From the NCBI GenBank assembly GCA_030158305.1, contig JAOATE010000079.1, forward strand, positions 1 through 64,000: a DNA stretch of 64,000 nucleotides, in the 5' to 3' direction. Origin of the DNA: Burkholderiaceae bacterium (GTDB lineage Bacteria; Pseudomonadota; Gammaproteobacteria; Burkholderiales; Burkholderiaceae_B). Under the pieces are notes generated by a model. The model saw nothing but the letters and a program-made list of their open reading frames with translations. It made no database searches and was not told where the DNA came from. Position numbers and translations under genes: made by a program. Shown one piece after another: positions 45,783-56,854 of this stretch; the first letter of the stretch is position 1; every line of letters begins with the position of its first letter.

Positions 45783-46690
45783 TGAAAAGCTTGCTCAGAC
45801 AGCACCGCTACGCAATCACCGTGACCCTGAGACGATTGCTGGCTCAGCCAATCTCCTCTTTAACGAATTTATTAGTGATCGCTCTCGCGTTGGCACTACC
45901 ATTACTAGGAGCCTCTTTTCTGATCTCGATTGAACCGGTCGCCAAACAAGTCTCAGTGACACCTGAGCTCACGGTGTTTCTAAAAACCGATGCCGCACCC
46001 ACTGCCGCTGAACAGCTGGCGCGCAGGATTCGTGATGAGCATGCCGAGCAAATCGTCAAAGTACGCGTCATTTCTAAACAACGCGCACTCGAGGATCTAC
46101 GCGCGAATCCAGCTTGGGAGCAAGCGTTAAAAGTACTGCCGGTCAATCCACTTCCTGATGCCATCGTTGTGGAGCTCGCGCCAGGAGATGACCTCGCCAA
46201 GCGCGCAGATCAATTGGCAAACGTTTTACGTAAATGGCAGGGTGTCGACATCGTCCAGCTTGACAGCGCCTGGGTGCAACGTCTTGAGGCACTATTACGC
46301 TTTGGGCGAATCGGCCTCTTACTACTCGCACTGAGTGTCATGCTGGTGGTGCTCGCCACGGTATTCAATACAGTCCGTATGCAGGCGCTTTCTCAACGAG
46401 AGGAAATTGGAGTCGCACGCTTAGTCGGGGCAACGGAATCTTTTGTCCGGCGGCCTTTTTTATACTTAGGTGCGTTGACCTGTAGCTTAGCGGCACTTAT
46501 TAGTTTGGGTATTGCTCGCCTGACACTCGCCCCACTCAATGATGCGCTTGCTTCGCTTGCGCGCACCTATGATGCGGAGTTTGCGCTCACACTCCCAGCA
46601 CCGCTCGTCCTGACTGCCTGCGTTCTGATTGTGGCCGCCCTTGGCGCGCTTTCGGCCAGATGGTCCGTGCAACGCAACACTCGCTTCTAG
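45782..46690 (+). CDS. ftsX: cell division protein FtsX
   Basis: Four-helix membrane partner of FtsE, 302 residues. The first hydrophobic segment LTNLLVIALALALPLLGASFLI follows a basic cytoplasmic tail. A periplasmic domain covers about residues 60-160. The FtsX-type block RIGLLLLALSVMLVVLATVFNTVRMQALSQREEIGVARLVGA begins near 175. The last two helices follow. It overlaps ftsE and is followed by mutY after 20 bases. Confidence 0.93.
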   Translation: MKSLLRQHRYAITVTLRRLLAQPISSLTNLLVIALALALPLLGASFLISIEPVAKQVSVTPELTVFLKTDAAPTAAEQLARRIRDEHAEQIVKVRVISKQRALEDLRANPAWEQALKVLPVNPLPDAIVVELAPGDDLAKRADQLANVLRKWQGVDIVQLDSAWVQRLEALLRFGRIGLLLLALSVMLVVLATVFNTVRMQALSQREEIGVARLVGATESFVRRPFLYLGALTCSLAALISLGIARLTLAPLNDALASLARTYDAEFALTLPAPLVLTACVLIVAALGALSARWSVQRNTRF

Positions 46691-46710
46691 TCACCTCAAC
46701 GCATCACAAT

Positions 46711-47799
46711 ATGAGACTCGCCAACCGAGTAATTGCATGGCAACGCACCCATGGTCGCCATGACTTACCGTGGCAAAACACGCGTGATCCATACCGCGTG
46801 TGGCTCTCCGAAATCATGTTGCAGCAAACTCAAGTCAGTGCGGTGATCGAATACTACCAACGCTTTTTAAAGCACTTTCCAGACGTTGAAAAACTCGCCC
46901 TCGCAACACCCGAGGCCGTAATGGCCCAATGGGCAGGTCTCGGTTATTACGCACGCGCGCGCAATCTTCATGCCTGCGCAAAGCGCGTGATGACAGAATG
47001 GAATGGATCTTTTCCTGGTGACGCAGCCGGGCTCGCCACGCTACCCGGCATTGGGCCCTCCACCGCAGCCGCCATTGCTTCTTTTTGTTTTGGAGAGCGC
47101 GCAGCGATTCTGGATGGCAACGTCAAGCGCGTCTTTGCCAGATACTTTGCGGTCGAAGGCGATCCGACACAGCGCGCCACAGAAATACAACTTTGGCAGC
47201 TCGCCCGTGAGCAGCTTCCCTCCGTCAAAACATGCACGACCGACCCAGAGGCAATGGCGCGCTATACGCAAGGTCAAATGGATCTTGGCGCCACACTTTG
47301 CACGCGCAGTCGTCCGCGATGCGCTGAATGTCCGATTGAAAAAGGCTGTCTCGCCCGTAGCACGGGTCGAACAGAGGAGCTACCTTGGCCACGCCAACGC
47401 AAGGTTTTACCTGAACGCACAACGGGGATGATGGTGGCCTATGGCGACAACCACGTGCTACTGGAGCAACGACCCGACACCGGAATCTGGGGTGGGTTAT
47501 GGAGTCTGCCTGAGTTCAAAACGTCTGACACGCCAGAGCAAGCCTGCCACTCACTCGGCCTCCAATCTCAAACATTACAAACATTGACGCCCTTTCTACA
47601 TGTCTTTACCCACTATCGCTTGACGATTTCGCCATTGCTCGCGCAGGTACCCCCTAATAGCGATCAATTGAGCACCACATCCAATCAGCGTCGATGGGTA
47701 CATGTCGAACAACTCGATACACTTGGCCTGCCCGCCCCCGTTCGCAAACTACTGGAGGGCCTTCGGGCAGATCAACTGTTGCAATCACGGAGAGAGTGA
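46711..47799 (+). CDS. mutY: A/G-specific adenine DNA glycosylase
   Basis: Removes adenine mispaired with 8-oxoguanine. The catalytic Glu34 is in WLSEIMLQQT and Asp135 in ILDGNVKR. The helix-hairpin-helix LPGIGPSTAAAIA is at 111-123. The four cysteines for the iron-sulfur cluster, C197, C204, C207 and C213, show the expected 6-2-5 spacing. The C-terminal third is a Nudix-like 8-oxoG recognition domain. The ATG at 46711 gives 362 residues; an in-frame upstream start at 46660 would overlap ftsX. It complements the Nudix-ThiE protein near 23 kb in the oxidised-guanine system. Confidence 0.95.
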   Translation: MRLANRVIAWQRTHGRHDLPWQNTRDPYRVWLSEIMLQQTQVSAVIEYYQRFLKHFPDVEKLALATPEAVMAQWAGLGYYARARNLHACAKRVMTEWNGSFPGDAAGLATLPGIGPSTAAAIASFCFGERAAILDGNVKRVFARYFAVEGDPTQRATEIQLWQLAREQLPSVKTCTTDPEAMARYTQGQMDLGATLCTRSRPRCAECPIEKGCLARSTGRTEELPWPRQRKVLPERTTGMMVAYGDNHVLLEQRPDTGIWGGLWSLPEFKTSDTPEQACHSLGLQSQTLQTLTPFLHVFTHYRLTISPLLAQVPPNSDQLSTTSNQRRWVHVEQLDTLGLPAPVRKLLEGLRADQLLQSRRE

Positions 47800-47836
47800 G
47801 GTGGGCACGGCTGTCCGCCTGAAGTGATTCAGATCA

Positions 47837-47856
47837 AGACTTGCACGGTCAAGTCT
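47837..47856. terminator. hairpin between mutY and rodA
   Basis: AGACTTG and CAAGTCT are perfect 7-base arms around a 6-base loop, located between the convergent mutY and rodA genes and overlapping the rodA stop codon. No T-run follows in either direction. Confidence 0.35.
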
Positions 47857-48988
47857 CACTATTAGGCAGGTAATGGCTAATGCTCATGAGCATGCCGCAC
47901 GCAATACCAATCGTCACTAACGCTGTGCCACCATAACTGAGTAACGGCAAGGGCACGCCGACAACTGGCAACAAGCCCGTGACCATTCCGATATTGACGA
48001 ACACATAGACAAATAAAACCATTGTGAGTGCGCCTGCTAACAAGCGACTGCCGTGGGTCGGCGCGCGAATGGCGATTGCGAGTCCTCGAAAGACAAGTAA
48101 CAAATACAAGATTAATAACGTTACGCCACCATACAAGCCAAACTCTTCTGCAAACACCGCAAAAATAAAGTCTGTTGTACGCTCAGGAATGAAGTCCAGA
48201 TGAGTCTGGGTGCCACTCATATAACCCTTGCCATACACGCCACCCGAACCCACAGCGATCGTGGACTGAATCGTGTGAAATCCCTTGCCTAAGGGATCGT
48301 TATTCGGATCCAGCAACGTGCATACGCGATGCTTTTGGTAGTCATGCAACACCACCCAGTCTGTACCTTCTTGGCACAGATCCTTTTGATACACAATGAT
48401 GCCGCCAATACCCACCACGGCGGCAATCGTGATGGGGATGAGCAACTTGAATGACAAGCCTGCAAAATAAATCACGCAAAACCCTGCACCGAAGACTAGT
48501 AAAGCGGTCCCGAGATCGGGTTGTTTCACAATCAATACAAACGGGACGAGCAATAATGCGCCGGCCGCAAAAAAATCATAAAACCGCAAAGAGCTTTCCC
48601 GCTTGTGAAAATACCAAGCTAGCATTAAAGGCACTGCAATTTTGAGCATTTCAGAGGGCTGAATCCGAATAAAACCTAGATTGAGCCAACGCGTGGCGCC
48701 TTTGCTAGTGTGACCAAAAAGCTCAACGCCTAAAAGTAGCACCACACCCACAACATAAAACGGCACAGCAAATTTCAAGATGTATTGGAAAGGCACCATC
48801 GCCACAATCCACATGACCCCCAGCCCAATCAGCAAGTTACGCAAATGATCGGCATAACGCCAGTCGGTACCACCCACAGCAGAATGCATCACCAGCAACC
48901 CCGTTGCACCCAAGAGCAGCAGCACAATCATGAGCGGCCAATCAAAGGCTGTAATGCCTCGCAGGAGAAATTTAAAAATCAATTTCAT
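47849..48988 (-). CDS. rodA: peptidoglycan glycosyltransferase RodA
   Basis: SEDS-family polymerase of the elongasome, working with PBP2. From the ATG at 48988 it has 379 residues and about ten hydrophobic segments. The SEDS segments are present: GATRWLNLGFIRIQPSEMLKIAVPL, the KQPDLGTALLVFGAG region with the catalytic aspartate, and PLLSYGGTALVTIG at the end. The ATG overlaps the mrdA stop (ATGA); an in-frame GTG/ATG upstream would lie inside mrdA. It is the last gene of mreBCD-mrdA-rodA. Confidence 0.96.
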   Translation of the reverse strand: MKLIFKFLLRGITAFDWPLMIVLLLLGATGLLVMHSAVGGTDWRYADHLRNLLIGLGVMWIVAMVPFQYILKFAVPFYVVGVVLLLGVELFGHTSKGATRWLNLGFIRIQPSEMLKIAVPLMLAWYFHKRESSLRFYDFFAAGALLLVPFVLIVKQPDLGTALLVFGAGFCVIYFAGLSFKLLIPITIAAVVGIGGIIVYQKDLCQEGTDWVVLHDYQKHRVCTLLDPNNDPLGKGFHTIQSTIAVGSGGVYGKGYMSGTQTHLDFIPERTTDFIFAVFAEEFGLYGGVTLLILYLLLVFRGLAIAIRAPTHGSRLLAGALTMVLFVYVFVNIGMVTGLLPVVGVPLPLLSYGGTALVTIGIACGMLMSISHYLPNSET

Positions 48989-50853
48989 CTTGGCGCCACG
49001 CCTCCCTTGGGATTGCGCAACAACCATTGGTCAAAGACTTTGCGCGCAATAGGGGCGGCCACACTCCCCCCCCAACCTGCATTTTCAACCAATACAGCGA
49101 TGGCAATTTTGGGATCTTTGACTGGAGCAAAAGCCATGAATAAAGCATGATCACGCAGACGCTCATCAATAGCACTACTTTGATACTTACCCCCGCGCAA
49201 ACTGTACACCTGTGCAGTTCCTGTTTTACCAGCGGTTTGATAAGGCGCCCCCACAAAGGCTTGGCGAGCGGTGCCACTGACCGTGACATCCGCAAGGGCT
49301 CTCTTGACTGCCTGAACATTTTCGGGCTTCAAGGGAATGCGGTGTGAGGCTTCGGCCACAGTCAGTCGCTCTTCACCTGACGTTGGGTTTTTAATTGCCC
49401 GCACCAAATGCGGTTGCATATAAGTCCCGTCATTTGCCAACACTGCGGTTGCCTGCGCGAGCTGCATCAAAGTGAAAGAGTTGTAACCTTGCCCCACCGC
49501 AACAGAAATCGTTTCCCCTGCAAACCAGCGTTGCTGTTCACGCTTTTTATAGGCATTCCTTTTCCACTCTGTCGAGGGCAGCACGCCCTTGCGCTCACCT
49601 TCGATATCAATGCCAGTGATCTGACCAAACCCAAAAGGCTTCATAAAATCATGGAGTGCATTTACCCCAATTTCAGGTGCGAGCGAGTAAAAATAAGTAT
49701 CAGATGAAACCACCAAGGCTTGGTGCATATCAATTGAGCCAAAATACGCTGAGCCCGCATTGCGGAAACGCTGACCACCAAACTCAAAATACCCTGGATC
49801 ATTAATCCTGTCTGAAGCCCGTCTTTTATTGAGCTCCAATGCTGCGAGGGCCACAAAAGGCTTGTAGGTAGAACCAATAGGATAAGTCCCGTACACAGGA
49901 CGATTAATCAAAGGGTGATCCGGCGATTCGTTCAGGCGACGCCAACTTTCCACATCAATGCCGTCGATAAATAAGTTGGGATCATAGGAGGGCTGCGACA
50001 CAAAGGCCAGGACATCCCCTGTGGCCGGTTCAATCGCTACCAAGGCTCCTCGCTGATCTTTGAAGGCCTCTTCGGCGATTCGCTGAAGTTCCATATCAAG
50101 CGACAACACAAGGTTTGAGCCGGGGGTAGGATCCACCTTGCGAAGACGACGCACAGGCTTTCCACGCGCGGTGACCTCCACTTCCTCAAAACCAGTTTTG
50201 CCATGTAAAACCGACTCGTAGGTTTTTTCAATCCCTTTTTTTCCGATGATATCGGTACCGCGGTAATTACCAAGCTCGCCTTTGTCTTCGAGCATTGTCA
50301 CATCGGATTCGGATATTCGGCCTACGTAGCCCACCACGTGTCCAGCAGCCTTGCCCTGGGGGTACTCACGCACCCAGCGGGCTCGCAACTCCACACCTGG
50401 AAAACGCAAAGAGTGCGCAGAAAACCAGGCAGCTTCCGTTTCGTTCAGATTGTTTCGCAGCACAATATTGGCATACCGCCCTGACTCGCTGACTCGGCGC
50501 TTAAAACGTCGCTGATCCGCGCTGCTGACATAAACGACTGGCGTCAAACGGCTCAGCATTTCGTCAAGATTACCTGCGCGACCGGGGACCACCTCGAGAG
50601 TAAAACTCAAATAATTGCGCGCCAGCACTTCGCCGTTGCGATCCACTATATCGCCTCTTCGGGGTGGAATGGGCAGAACCGCGATACGGTTGTTTTCAGC
50701 GCGCGCAGCAAGGCTTTCGTGTCGCTCAACCTGAAGCACCCAAAACCGCCAGCCTAGCAAACCAAAGCAAGCAATCGCAAGAATGCCTGCAACGACGGCT
50801 CTCAACAAAAAACGCCGCTTTTGATGTTGGTCTGTTTGCTTGAAATCAAACAT
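48985..50853 (-). CDS. mrdA: penicillin-binding protein 2 (D,D-transpeptidase)
   Basis: Class B PBP of the elongasome, 622 residues, with one N-terminal hydrophobic anchor (about 17-38). The acyl-enzyme Ser328 is in STYKP, the second motif is SSD (VVSSDTYFYSLA), and the third GKTGTAQVYS lies near residue 550. The pedestal domain includes PPRRGDIVDRNGEVLA. It begins 12 bases after mreD and is coupled to rodA, so it forms the RodA-PBP2 pair. Confidence 0.97.
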   Translation of the reverse strand: MFDFKQTDQHQKRRFLLRAVVAGILAIACFGLLGWRFWVLQVERHESLAARAENNRIAVLPIPPRRGDIVDRNGEVLARNYLSFTLEVVPGRAGNLDEMLSRLTPVVYVSSADQRRFKRRVSESGRYANIVLRNNLNETEAAWFSAHSLRFPGVELRARWVREYPQGKAAGHVVGYVGRISESDVTMLEDKGELGNYRGTDIIGKKGIEKTYESVLHGKTGFEEVEVTARGKPVRRLRKVDPTPGSNLVLSLDMELQRIAEEAFKDQRGALVAIEPATGDVLAFVSQPSYDPNLFIDGIDVESWRRLNESPDHPLINRPVYGTYPIGSTYKPFVALAALELNKRRASDRINDPGYFEFGGQRFRNAGSAYFGSIDMHQALVVSSDTYFYSLAPEIGVNALHDFMKPFGFGQITGIDIEGERKGVLPSTEWKRNAYKKREQQRWFAGETISVAVGQGYNSFTLMQLAQATAVLANDGTYMQPHLVRAIKNPTSGEERLTVAEASHRIPLKPENVQAVKRALADVTVSGTARQAFVGAPYQTAGKTGTAQVYSLRGGKYQSSAIDERLRDHALFMAFAPVKDPKIAIAVLVENAGWGGSVAAPIARKVFDQWLLRNPKGGVAPR

Positions 50854-50865
50854 AATGTGTCAAGC

Positions 50866-51390
50866 TCAAGCAGAGCCGCCTTCAGCATCATCCAAACGAT
50901 GCTGAGGCAGTAAAAGCAACCAGCTCACAAGCGGCCAACAGGCCGCGGTCAACAGCGCACTCAACAACCAAGACCAACCCGGCCAAGCACTCACCAAAAA
51001 CGCGCCGATCAATACTGCGACTAACTTTGTTCCTACAAAAACAGGTAACAAGTGAATAGCCTGCTGAAATAAATCAAAACGCAACACTCGACGTTGCATC
51101 GCCTGCGCACCATAAACAGTCAGCGTAAACATGAGCGCCTGCAAGCCAAGCGGCCCAACATCGTGCACATCGAGCGTCAGACCAAATAAAAAGGCCACCA
51201 CCAACCCCACGCGCCTAGAGTCGCGAAGAGACCAAAAAGTAATCACCACCAACAGTAACTCCGGAGCCGCATGCCAGACTCTCCATGGCAGCAAGGACAC
51301 AATCCAGACCAACAGCATGGTGGCCCAGACATAGCCTGCTCCCATCGTTGCCTCGAGAGACTCGGGACCCACAGCATGGGCCATTGGCAT
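50866..51390 (-). CDS. mreD: rod shape-determining protein MreD
   Basis: Small membrane protein of the elongasome, 174 residues with about five or six hydrophobic segments (MLLVWIVSLLPW, the LLLVVITFWSLRDSRRVGLVVAFLFGLTLD region, and so on). FLFGLTLDVHDVGPLGLQALMF is the family block. The start is set by the stop of mreC: the ATG at 51390 lies ten bases after it, while longer in-frame starts would run deep into mreC. No good ribosome binding site precedes it, so coupling to mreC is likely. Confidence 0.88.
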   Translation of the reverse strand: MPMAHAVGPESLEATMGAGYVWATMLLVWIVSLLPWRVWHAAPELLLVVITFWSLRDSRRVGLVVAFLFGLTLDVHDVGPLGLQALMFTLTVYGAQAMQRRVLRFDLFQQAIHLLPVFVGTKLVAVLIGAFLVSAWPGWSWLLSALLTAACWPLVSWLLLLPQHRLDDAEGGSA

Positions 51391-51400
51391 AGGAGGTCGT

Positions 51401-52318
51401 TTACTTGGTCTTGTCTGTCGCACCTGCAAGCTCCGTCGATGATGTGGCAGCCGCTGAAGGTAATGACGTGAGGCCATCACCAACCGGAACTTGTAAGACC
51501 AAGAAATGTCGATAACGTTCCGGATGTGATGCAGGTTGTGCTTCGGCTCGCGCAAAACCAGAAGCAGGATTGCGCTCAACGTGATCAATGCGGCCAACGG
51601 CAAGCCCTGCGGGAAACACGCCACCCACACCGCTAGTTACAAGTTGATCACCTTCACGAATATCTGCATCCGAAGAAAAATAGCGGACCTCAACCTTTCC
51701 GGGGGAGCTTGAGCCGAAGGCAATCAATCTCAAGCCATTGCGCAGCACCTGCACGGGAATAGACACAATCTCATCCGTCAGCATGGCTGCCTCAGAGGTC
51801 ATGGGTGTGACGCGCGTAATTTGCCCCACTACACCACTCTCATCAATCACTGGCATGCCTTGCGCAATACCCGCACGACTCCCTTTATTGAACACAATAC
51901 GCCGAGTAAAGGCGTTAACCGGCTCATATAAGACCTCAACCACAACCGTTGGCCGGTCTACTGCCGTTTCAAGCACACCTAACAGGCGTCTGAGTTGAGT
52001 ATTTTCAGCAGAAAGCAAGGCTGCATTGGCTGAAACTTGCGCCAAAGCAATGCGTTGGCGTTGCAAGGCTTCATTTTCCGACTTGATGAGCGCTGCCGCA
52101 TTGACCCATTCATTGAACATCGTGAGCATGTCACGTGGAAACAAGACCGCTCGCTGAAAAGGGTAGAGCGAGGTCGCAATCACCTGTCGAACAGGATTGG
52201 TCTTATTCCATGTCGCGTCTGTAAACAACAGGACAATAGAGATGAGAACCAAAAAGGTTAAGGTGACTTCGGCGGCAGGGCCGCGCCGAAAAAGCCGAAG
52301 GGTGACGTGTCGTTGCAT
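51401..52318 (-). CDS. mreC: rod shape-determining protein MreC
   Basis: Periplasmic elongasome scaffold of 305 residues. One hydrophobic anchor (EVTLTFLVLISIVLLFTD) is at about residues 17-34, a coiled coil with repeating Asn/Gln/Leu at about 70-110, and then the beta-domains (VVEVLYEPVNAFTRRIVFNKGSRAGI; GVVGQITRVTPMTSEAAMLTDE). It starts 43 bases after mreB on the same strand. The C-terminal tail is Ser/Ala-rich. Confidence 0.94.
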   Translation of the reverse strand: MQRHVTLRLFRRGPAAEVTLTFLVLISIVLLFTDATWNKTNPVRQVIATSLYPFQRAVLFPRDMLTMFNEWVNAAALIKSENEALQRQRIALAQVSANAALLSAENTQLRRLLGVLETAVDRPTVVVEVLYEPVNAFTRRIVFNKGSRAGIAQGMPVIDESGVVGQITRVTPMTSEAAMLTDEIVSIPVQVLRNGLRLIAFGSSSPGKVEVRYFSSDADIREGDQLVTSGVGGVFPAGLAVGRIDHVERNPASGFARAEAQPASHPERYRHFLVLQVPVGDGLTSLPSAAATSSTELAGATDKTK

Positions 52319-52361
52319 CAGAGCTCAGTACAAAGCCACCCGAACCAAACAGCCAGGTTGA

Positions 52362-53450
<1,089 letters not shown>

Positions 53451-53460
53451 TTAGCCCTCC

Positions 53461-53491
53461 ATCATAACTTATAATTCCCTGACAACGGCAA
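53461..53491 (-). promoter_or_regulatory. possible mreB operon promoter
   Basis: On the minus strand TTGCCG (53486-53491) and TATGAT (53461-53466) are separated by 19 bases, about 56 bases before mreB. The spacing is longer than the optimum, so this is a weak call. A TATAAG lies within the spacer and may be an alternative -10. Confidence 0.3.
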
Positions 53492-53554
53492 GATTTGCTC
53501 TCGTCAAGCCCGGAAAGTCACGGGCCGACTCCCTGAATGGATTAAACCTGTCTT

Positions 53555-53863
53555 ATGGCCCTCACCGACCAAGAAGTCGCCCGTATCGCCCGCCTGGCAA
53601 GGCTTCATTTAAGCCCGGATCAACAGGCGCAGGCTCAGACCGACCTGAATAAAATTCTCGGCATCATCGAAACACTCCAGTCTGTCGACACCACGGGCGT
53701 AGAGCCTTTGGCGCACCCGCTTGCCTCGATCTCAGATGTTCACCTGCGTCTACGCGAGGATGTGGTCACTGAAATTTCCTCCACTGAACGACGTGCAGCA
53801 CTGATGGCGAATGCCCCGGGCGCCTCTGAAGGCTTGTTCTTGGTTCCAAAGGTAATTGAATAA
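53555..53863 (+). CDS. gatC: aspartyl/glutamyl-tRNA amidotransferase subunit C
   Basis: Small subunit of GatCAB, wrapping around GatA in the complex that converts Asp-tRNA(Asn) or Glu-tRNA(Gln) to the amide form. It has 102 residues with the family features [18 protein letters not shown] at the start, [16 protein letters not shown] in the middle and REDVVTE near residue 68. It leads gatCAB, the order seen in many betaproteobacteria, and gatA begins two bases after its end. Confidence 0.94.
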   Translation: MALTDQEVARIARLARLHLSPDQQAQAQTDLNKILGIIETLQSVDTTGVEPLAHPLASISDVHLRLREDVVTEISSTERRAALMANAPGASEGLFLVPKVIE

Positions 53864-53864
53864 G

Positions 53865-55397
53865 ATGTCCAACGCCCTCCAGCTCTACCCCAGCATTTCA
53901 GCCTTGAGCCAGGCACTGGCCAAGCACCAGCTCAGTGCGACCGAGCTCGCCCAAGACTGCCTCAATCACATTGAGGCGCAAACTGCGCTAAACGCCTTTG
54001 TTCACGTCGATGCAGAGCTCACACTCGCCCAGGCGCGCCAAGCCGACGCAATACTCGCCGCTGGCACTGGCAACATCTTGACCGGGCTACCCATCGCCCA
54101 CAAAGACGTCTTTGTGACCCAAGGTTGGCGCAGCACTGCGGGCAGCAACATGCTCAAGCTTTACACCAGCCCATTTGATGCCACAGTGGTTCATCAGCTA
54201 CGCGCAGCAGGCTGTGTCACGCTTGGAAAACTTAATTGCGACGAATTCGCCATGGGCTCAGGCAACAAGCACTCGGCTTTTGGACCTACACACAACCCTT
54301 GGGATACCTCTGCTGTACCAGGTGGCTCCTCCGGCGCCTCAGCGGCTGCCGTAGCAGCCAAACTCGTCATTGCCGCCACAGGTACAGACACAGGTGGCTC
54401 TGTTCGCCAGCCTGCGGCCCTCTGCGGGGTCAGCGGGATCAAACCCACCTATGGCGCGGTCTCTCGCTATGGCATGATCGCCTACGGCTCAAGCCTGGAT
54501 CAAGCCGGCCCATTGGCCAGCAGTGCCCTTGACCTCGTTGATCTGCTTGATGTCATGAGTGGCTTTGACAGCAAAGACTCCACCAGTGCAGAACACTGCA
54601 AAGGCGTTCCCAACGCACCCGGTCGTATTCGGGCTGAGTTCAACCGCGCCGATGCCGACTTTAGCAGCAGCGCCTCTCAGCCTCTCAAAGGCCTAAGGAT
54701 TGGCGTACCAAAGGAATTCTTTGGGGACGGGCTCTCGAACGACGTCGCCCAAGCGATCGAAGCCGCGTTGCAGCAGTTTGAAAAACTGGGTGCTCAGCGT
54801 GTCGATATTTCCTTGCCACGCACAGAGCTTTCCATTCCCGCCTATTACGTTATCGCGCCTGCAGAAGCATCCAGCAACCTCTCCCGCTATGATGGTGTGC
54901 GCTACGGACATCGCAGCGAGTCCTACTCGGATCTCGCTGACATGACGGCTCGCTCGCGCGCCGAAGGTTTTGGCTCAGAGGTCAAGCGCCGTATTCTGAT
55001 TGGAACGTACGTCCTGTCACATGGTTACTATGATGCCTACTACCTGCAGGCGCAACGTTTGCGCCGCATGATTGTGGATGATTTCCAAGCTGCACTGACA
55101 CAACAGTGTGATGTGATCATGGGTCCTGTCACACCTACGGTCGCTCCACCCATCGAGCAAAATCAAAATGATCCGACTGCCGACTGGCTAGCCGATATCT
55201 ACACTTTGGGCCTCAATCTCGCAGGCTTGCCAGGCATGTCGATTCCCTGCGGTTTTGGTCCGGGCGCCTCCGGCAAACCCTTGCCAATCGGTTTACAAAT
55301 TATTGGTAACTATTTCGACGAAGGGCGACTGTTGGCCGTCGCCCATCAGTTTCAGCAAGTCACGGACTGGCATCAACGCGTTGCGGGGCAAGCATAA
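53865..55397 (+). CDS. gatA: aspartyl/glutamyl-tRNA amidotransferase subunit A
   Basis: Glutaminase/amidase subunit that delivers ammonia to the tRNA-bound acid in GatB. The amidase Ser-cisSer-Lys triad is visible: the lysine in IAHKDVF near residue 80, the Gly/Ser-rich stretch [14 protein letters not shown] and the nucleophile region [16 protein letters not shown]. Length is 510 residues from the ATG at 53865; a TTG at 53856 would overlap gatC. An AAAGGT stretch precedes the ATG. Its TAA overlaps the gatB ATG. Confidence 0.95.
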   Translation: MSNALQLYPSISALSQALAKHQLSATELAQDCLNHIEAQTALNAFVHVDAELTLAQARQADAILAAGTGNILTGLPIAHKDVFVTQGWRSTAGSNMLKLYTSPFDATVVHQLRAAGCVTLGKLNCDEFAMGSGNKHSAFGPTHNPWDTSAVPGGSSGASAAAVAAKLVIAATGTDTGGSVRQPAALCGVSGIKPTYGAVSRYGMIAYGSSLDQAGPLASSALDLVDLLDVMSGFDSKDSTSAEHCKGVPNAPGRIRAEFNRADADFSSSASQPLKGLRIGVPKEFFGDGLSNDVAQAIEAALQQFEKLGAQRVDISLPRTELSIPAYYVIAPAEASSNLSRYDGVRYGHRSESYSDLADMTARSRAEGFGSEVKRRILIGTYVLSHGYYDAYYLQAQRLRRMIVDDFQAALTQQCDVIMGPVTPTVAPPIEQNQNDPTADWLADIYTLGLNLAGLPGMSIPCGFGPGASGKPLPIGLQIIGNYFDEGRLLAVAHQFQQVTDWHQRVAGQA

Positions 55398-56854
55398 TGG
55401 CATGGGAAATCGTGATCGGACTGGAAACGCATACCCAGCTTTCGACTCAAACCAAAATTTTTTCAGGTAGCTCCACGCGATACGGCGCTTTACCCAATAC
55501 ACAGGCCAACGAAGTCGACTTAGCGTTGCCTGGCTCGCTGCCCGTCATGAACCGCGCGGCCGTCGATCGAGCGATTCGTCTGGGTTTGGCTGTAGGTGCG
55601 ACCATTGCACCTCGGTCCATTTTTGCGCGCAAAAACTACTTTTATCCCGACTCTCCAAAAAACTACCAAATTAGCCAGTTTGAGATCCCTGTTGTCCAAG
55701 GCGGCTCCATTAGTTTTTTTGTGGGTGATCAGGAAAAAACAGTCAATCTGACTCGCGCCCACCTCGAAGAAGATGCCGGCAAATCCATGCATGATGACTT
55801 TGTGGGTCCGCATGGTGAATCCTCCTCAGGCATTGACCTCAACCGCGCGGGCACGCCTCTGCTTGAGATCGTGTCGGAGCCGGAAATGCGCTCTGCTGCC
55901 GAAGCCGTTGCCTACGCCAAAGCCTTGCATAGCCTGGTCATGTGGCTAGGGATTTGTGATGGCAACATGCAAGAGGGCTCATTCCGCATTGATGCAAACG
56001 TCTCTGTTCGCCCTGTTGGCCAACAAGAATTCGGCACACGCTGCGAGATCAAAAACGTCAACTCCTTCAAGTTTCTCGAGCGCGCCATTCAATATGAAGT
56101 CCGACGCCAAATTGAGCTGATTGAAGATGGGGGTCGCGTGGTTCAAGAGACACGCTTATATGACTCTGAGCGTGACGAAACACGCAGTATGCGTAGTAAA
56201 GAAGACGCGCATGACTATCGCTATTTCCCCGACCCTGACCTCCCACCGCTGGTGATTGCCCAGGATTGGATTGAGTCCGTGCGCCAAACGATGCCAGAAC
56301 TACCGGCAGCCTTGCGTGCTCGATTTATCTCTGAGTTTGGCCTGACACCCGTGGATGCCGCTCAGCTGTCGATCAGCCGTGATCTCGCCGCGTATTTTGA
56401 AAGCGTCAACGCAGCGCTGCCCGCCGGCCAAGCCAAGCTTGTCGCGAACTGGATCATGGGTGAGGTCTCTGCGACGCTCAATCGAGAAGAAAAAGACATC
56501 ACCGAATCACCGGTTTCAGCCGTAGCGCTTGCAGCGCTTCTAAGCCGCATCATTGATGGCACCGTCTCAAACAAAATTGCCCGCGATGTGTTTGCTGCAA
56601 TGTGGGCAGGCGAACTGGATGGCAATCCCGATGCCATTATTCAAGCCAAAGGTCTGACACAAATCAGTGATTCGGGCGCCATTGCTGCCATGGTGGATGC
56701 GGTACTCAATGACAACCCTGCAATTGTGGCGGAATACCGGGCCGGCAAACAAAAGGCCTTTAACTCGCTTGTTGGCCAGATTATGAAAGCGGCCAAAGGC
56801 AAAGCCAACCCCCAGCAGGTCAACGACCTCCTGAAGGCTAAGCTAGACAGTTAA
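55397..56854 (+). CDS. gatB: aspartyl/glutamyl-tRNA amidotransferase subunit B
   Basis: Kinase/amidotransferase subunit that phosphorylates the misacylated tRNA acid and amidates it. The GatB start [13 protein letters not shown] is at residues 3-15, with [16 protein letters not shown] near 80, the DANVSVRP motif near 200 and a YqeY-like C-terminal tail domain (about 335-485). Length is 485 residues. It shares the TTAA of its stop with the convergent pyrE gene. GatCAB implies indirect Asn- or Gln-tRNA formation in this organism. Confidence 0.96.
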   Translation: MAWEIVIGLETHTQLSTQTKIFSGSSTRYGALPNTQANEVDLALPGSLPVMNRAAVDRAIRLGLAVGATIAPRSIFARKNYFYPDSPKNYQISQFEIPVVQGGSISFFVGDQEKTVNLTRAHLEEDAGKSMHDDFVGPHGESSSGIDLNRAGTPLLEIVSEPEMRSAAEAVAYAKALHSLVMWLGICDGNMQEGSFRIDANVSVRPVGQQEFGTRCEIKNVNSFKFLERAIQYEVRRQIELIEDGGRVVQETRLYDSERDETRSMRSKEDAHDYRYFPDPDLPPLVIAQDWIESVRQTMPELPAALRARFISEFGLTPVDAAQLSISRDLAAYFESVNAALPAGQAKLVANWIMGEVSATLNREEKDITESPVSAVALAALLSRIIDGTVSNKIARDVFAAMWAGELDGNPDAIIQAKGLTQISDSGAIAAMVDAVLNDNPAIVAEYRAGKQKAFNSLVGQIMKAAKGKANPQQVNDLLKAKLDS